Part shown: positions 6,038-7,109 of the stretch, piece after piece
Position numbering within the stretch: position 1 is the first letter of the stretch
Layout of the letters: every line of letters starts with the position of its first letter
Source: Betaproteobacteria bacterium UBA931
GTDB taxonomy: Bacteria > Pseudomonadota > Gammaproteobacteria > Burkholderiales > Casimicrobiaceae
Direction: 5' to 3'
NCBI GenBank assembly: GCA_002293615.1
Contig: DBDN01000068.1
Location: 21,842 to 28,950, forward strand
Length of the DNA stretch: 7,109 nt
The notes under the pieces: model-generated
The model's database searches: none
What the model was told of the DNA's origin: nothing
Seen by the model: the letters and a program-made list of their open reading frames with translations, nothing else
Made by a program: the position numbers and the translations under genes

Positions 6038-6839
6038 ATTCATCGCCATGCTGCAATCGCCTTTCCTGTTACGCGCATTTTTAGGCGGCGCGGGCATTGC
6101 GTTGATCGCCGGGCCGTTCGGCGTTTTTATCGTCTGGCGACGCATGGCTTTTTACGGCGACACGCTGGCGCATTCCGGCCTGCTCGGCGTTTGCCTCGGC
6201 TTTCTCCTCGGATTATCGCCAACCATCGGCGTGCTCATCGTTTGCCTGGCGCTCGCCATACTCCTCGTCATTCTGCAATCGCGCGAGCGTCTTGCCGCCG
6301 ACACACTGCTCGGCATGCTCTCATACACTGCGTTGGCGCTCGGTCTGGTCGCGCTGTCATTCCTCGACGCCATCCGCTTTGATCTTTCCACCTTCCTATT
6401 CGGCGACCTGCTGGCTGTTTCCAATAACGACCTTGTCTGGATATGGGGCGGCGGCGGCATGGCCTTTGCCGTATTGATGGCCATCTGGTGCCCCCTTCTC
6501 GCCGCTACCGTCGATGAAGCGCTGGCATCCGCCGAAGGCGTTCCCGTACGCCGTACCCAGACAATATTTACTTTGCTCGTCGCGCTGATCATTGCCTGCG
6601 CGATAAAAGTCGTCGGCGTACTGCTGATCACCGCGCTTTTGATTATTCCCGCTGCGACCGCGCAACGATTTGCCCGCTCACCCGAACATATGGCTGTTTT
6701 TGCCAGCGTTATCGCATTTTTTTCACTGATCGCCGGGCTGCTTTTCTCGCTCTATTTCGATACGCCCGCCGCCGCGTCGGTCGTGACCAGCGCCGCGCTG
6801 TTCTTTGTATTGAGCCGCCTCATTCCCCAAAGCGCATGA
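6030..6839 (+). CDS. znuB: Zinc ABC transporter membrane permease ZnuB
   Basis: 269 aa inner-membrane channel of the ABC-3 family (PF00950), which includes zinc and manganese permeases. About eight membrane helices can be seen, roughly at 15-36, 46-61, 64-84, 92-112, 137-157, 178-205, 222-243 and 247-264. The conserved cytoplasmic block RRMAFYGDTLAHSGLLG (37-53) and the segment DEALASAEGVPVRR (162-175), followed by KVVGVLLITALLIIPAATA (193-211), are family hallmarks; the latter region contacts ZnuC. The ATG overlaps the znuC stop by eight bases and the znuB stop overlaps the earP start by four (ATGA), indicating a translationally coupled znuC-znuB-earP unit. Length is normal for ZnuB. Confidence 0.96.
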   Translation: MNEFIAMLQSPFLLRAFLGGAGIALIAGPFGVFIVWRRMAFYGDTLAHSGLLGVCLGFLLGLSPTIGVLIVCLALAILLVILQSRERLAADTLLGMLSYTALALGLVALSFLDAIRFDLSTFLFGDLLAVSNNDLVWIWGGGGMAFAVLMAIWCPLLAATVDEALASAEGVPVRRTQTIFTLLVALIIACAIKVVGVLLITALLIIPAATAQRFARSPEHMAVFASVIAFFSLIAGLLFSLYFDTPAAASVVTSAALFFVLSRLIPQSA

Positions 6840-7109
6840 AGCCACGCCTCAACTGGCACATCTTCTGCCGCATCATCGACAACTACGGCGATGCCGGCGT
6901 CAGCTTTCGCCTAGCACGCCAGCTCGCCAACGAACATGCCTTGCGCGTCACCTTATGGATAGACGATCTGGCGACGCTGGCGAAAATCCAGCCGCAAACC
7001 AATCCCCTGCTCGACGAGCAAACAATCGCGCAGATCAATGTTTGCCGCCTGACAACCGATATAGAACCGCCTGCCGTCTGGCCCGATGTGATCATCGACG
7101 CCTTCGGCG
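6836..7109 (+). CDS. earP: EF-P arginine rhamnosyltransferase EarP, N-terminal part (3' end outside window)
   Basis: 91 codons are visible before the window ends. EarP (formerly DUF2331) moves rhamnose from dTDP-rhamnose to a conserved arginine of elongation factor P, which lets EF-P rescue ribosomes stalled on polyproline. The N-terminus matches closely: WHIFCRIIDNYGDAGV (7-22), then FRLARQLANEH, VTLWIDDL (39-46) and WPDVIIDAFG at the edge. Asp15 and Asp19 correspond to the two N-terminal aspartates shown to matter for catalysis in EarP of Pseudomonas and Neisseria. The start ATG shares bases with the znuB stop (ATGA) and lacks its own Shine-Dalgarno sequence, so translation is probably coupled to znuB. 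The usual neighbour is efp, expected just beyond the right edge; this cannot be seen here. The zinc-transporter neighbourhood is not what I would expect from the function. Confidence 0.93.
   Translation, partial: MKPRLNWHIFCRIIDNYGDAGVSFRLARQLANEHALRVTLWIDDLATLAKIQPQTNPLLDEQTIAQINVCRLTTDIEPPAVWPDVIIDAFG

Noticed and set aside
7071..7079. GCCGTCTG, resembling the Neisseria DNA uptake sequence
   Set aside because: It lacks the final AA, no full copy was seen, and it is explained by earP coding sequence.

Overview
The window reads as ordinary chromosome of a proteobacterium, most likely a betaproteobacterium or a close gammaproteobacterial relative. Pointers are EarP (the EF-P arginine rhamnosyltransferase, found mainly in beta- and some gammaproteobacteria), the divergent znuA / znuCB zinc-uptake locus, an MliC-type lipoprotein and a ModE-like regulator with a periplasmic-binding-protein-like domain. 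Base composition is moderately GC-rich. Coding density is very high, and no RNA gene, insertion sequence, CRISPR array, prophage gene or attachment site was seen. The longest gene-free stretch is about 80 bases, so no gap needs its own entry apart from the znu control region.

Layout. 1-819 (+) is the C-terminal half of cysteinyl-tRNA synthetase (cut by the window edge). 869-1261 (+) is a small lipoprotein resembling the MliC lysozyme inhibitor. 1277-1486 (+) is a single-domain KTSC protein. Convergent to these is a leftward run read from 5197 down to 1507: znuA (zinc-binding protein), pgi (glucose-6-phosphate isomerase) and a ModE-type HTH / binding-protein-like regulator, with only small overlaps or gaps between them. 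From the same 78-base intergenic control region (5198-5275) a rightward run leaves: znuC (ATPase), znuB (permease) and earP (cut by the right edge), joined by short start/stop overlaps.

How they work together. ZnuA captures periplasmic zinc and hands it to ZnuB, which is powered by ZnuC; both ZnuA and ZnuC carry histidine-rich segments. The 78-base divergent spacer holds two inverted repeats and overlapping -10-like hexamers on both strands, a reasonable place for joint control, probably by Zur, though the Zur site itself is inferred. The gene order suggests that pgi and the regulator may be read through from znuA, and earP from znuCB, which would tie sugar metabolism and EF-P modification to zinc-responsive transcription.

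I see no clear new biological system. The points most worth checking are the joint zinc operons, the altered inhibitory motifs of the MliC-like protein, and a CysRS of the HIPIHHTNEIAQ / KMAKS type, which differs from the E. coli type.
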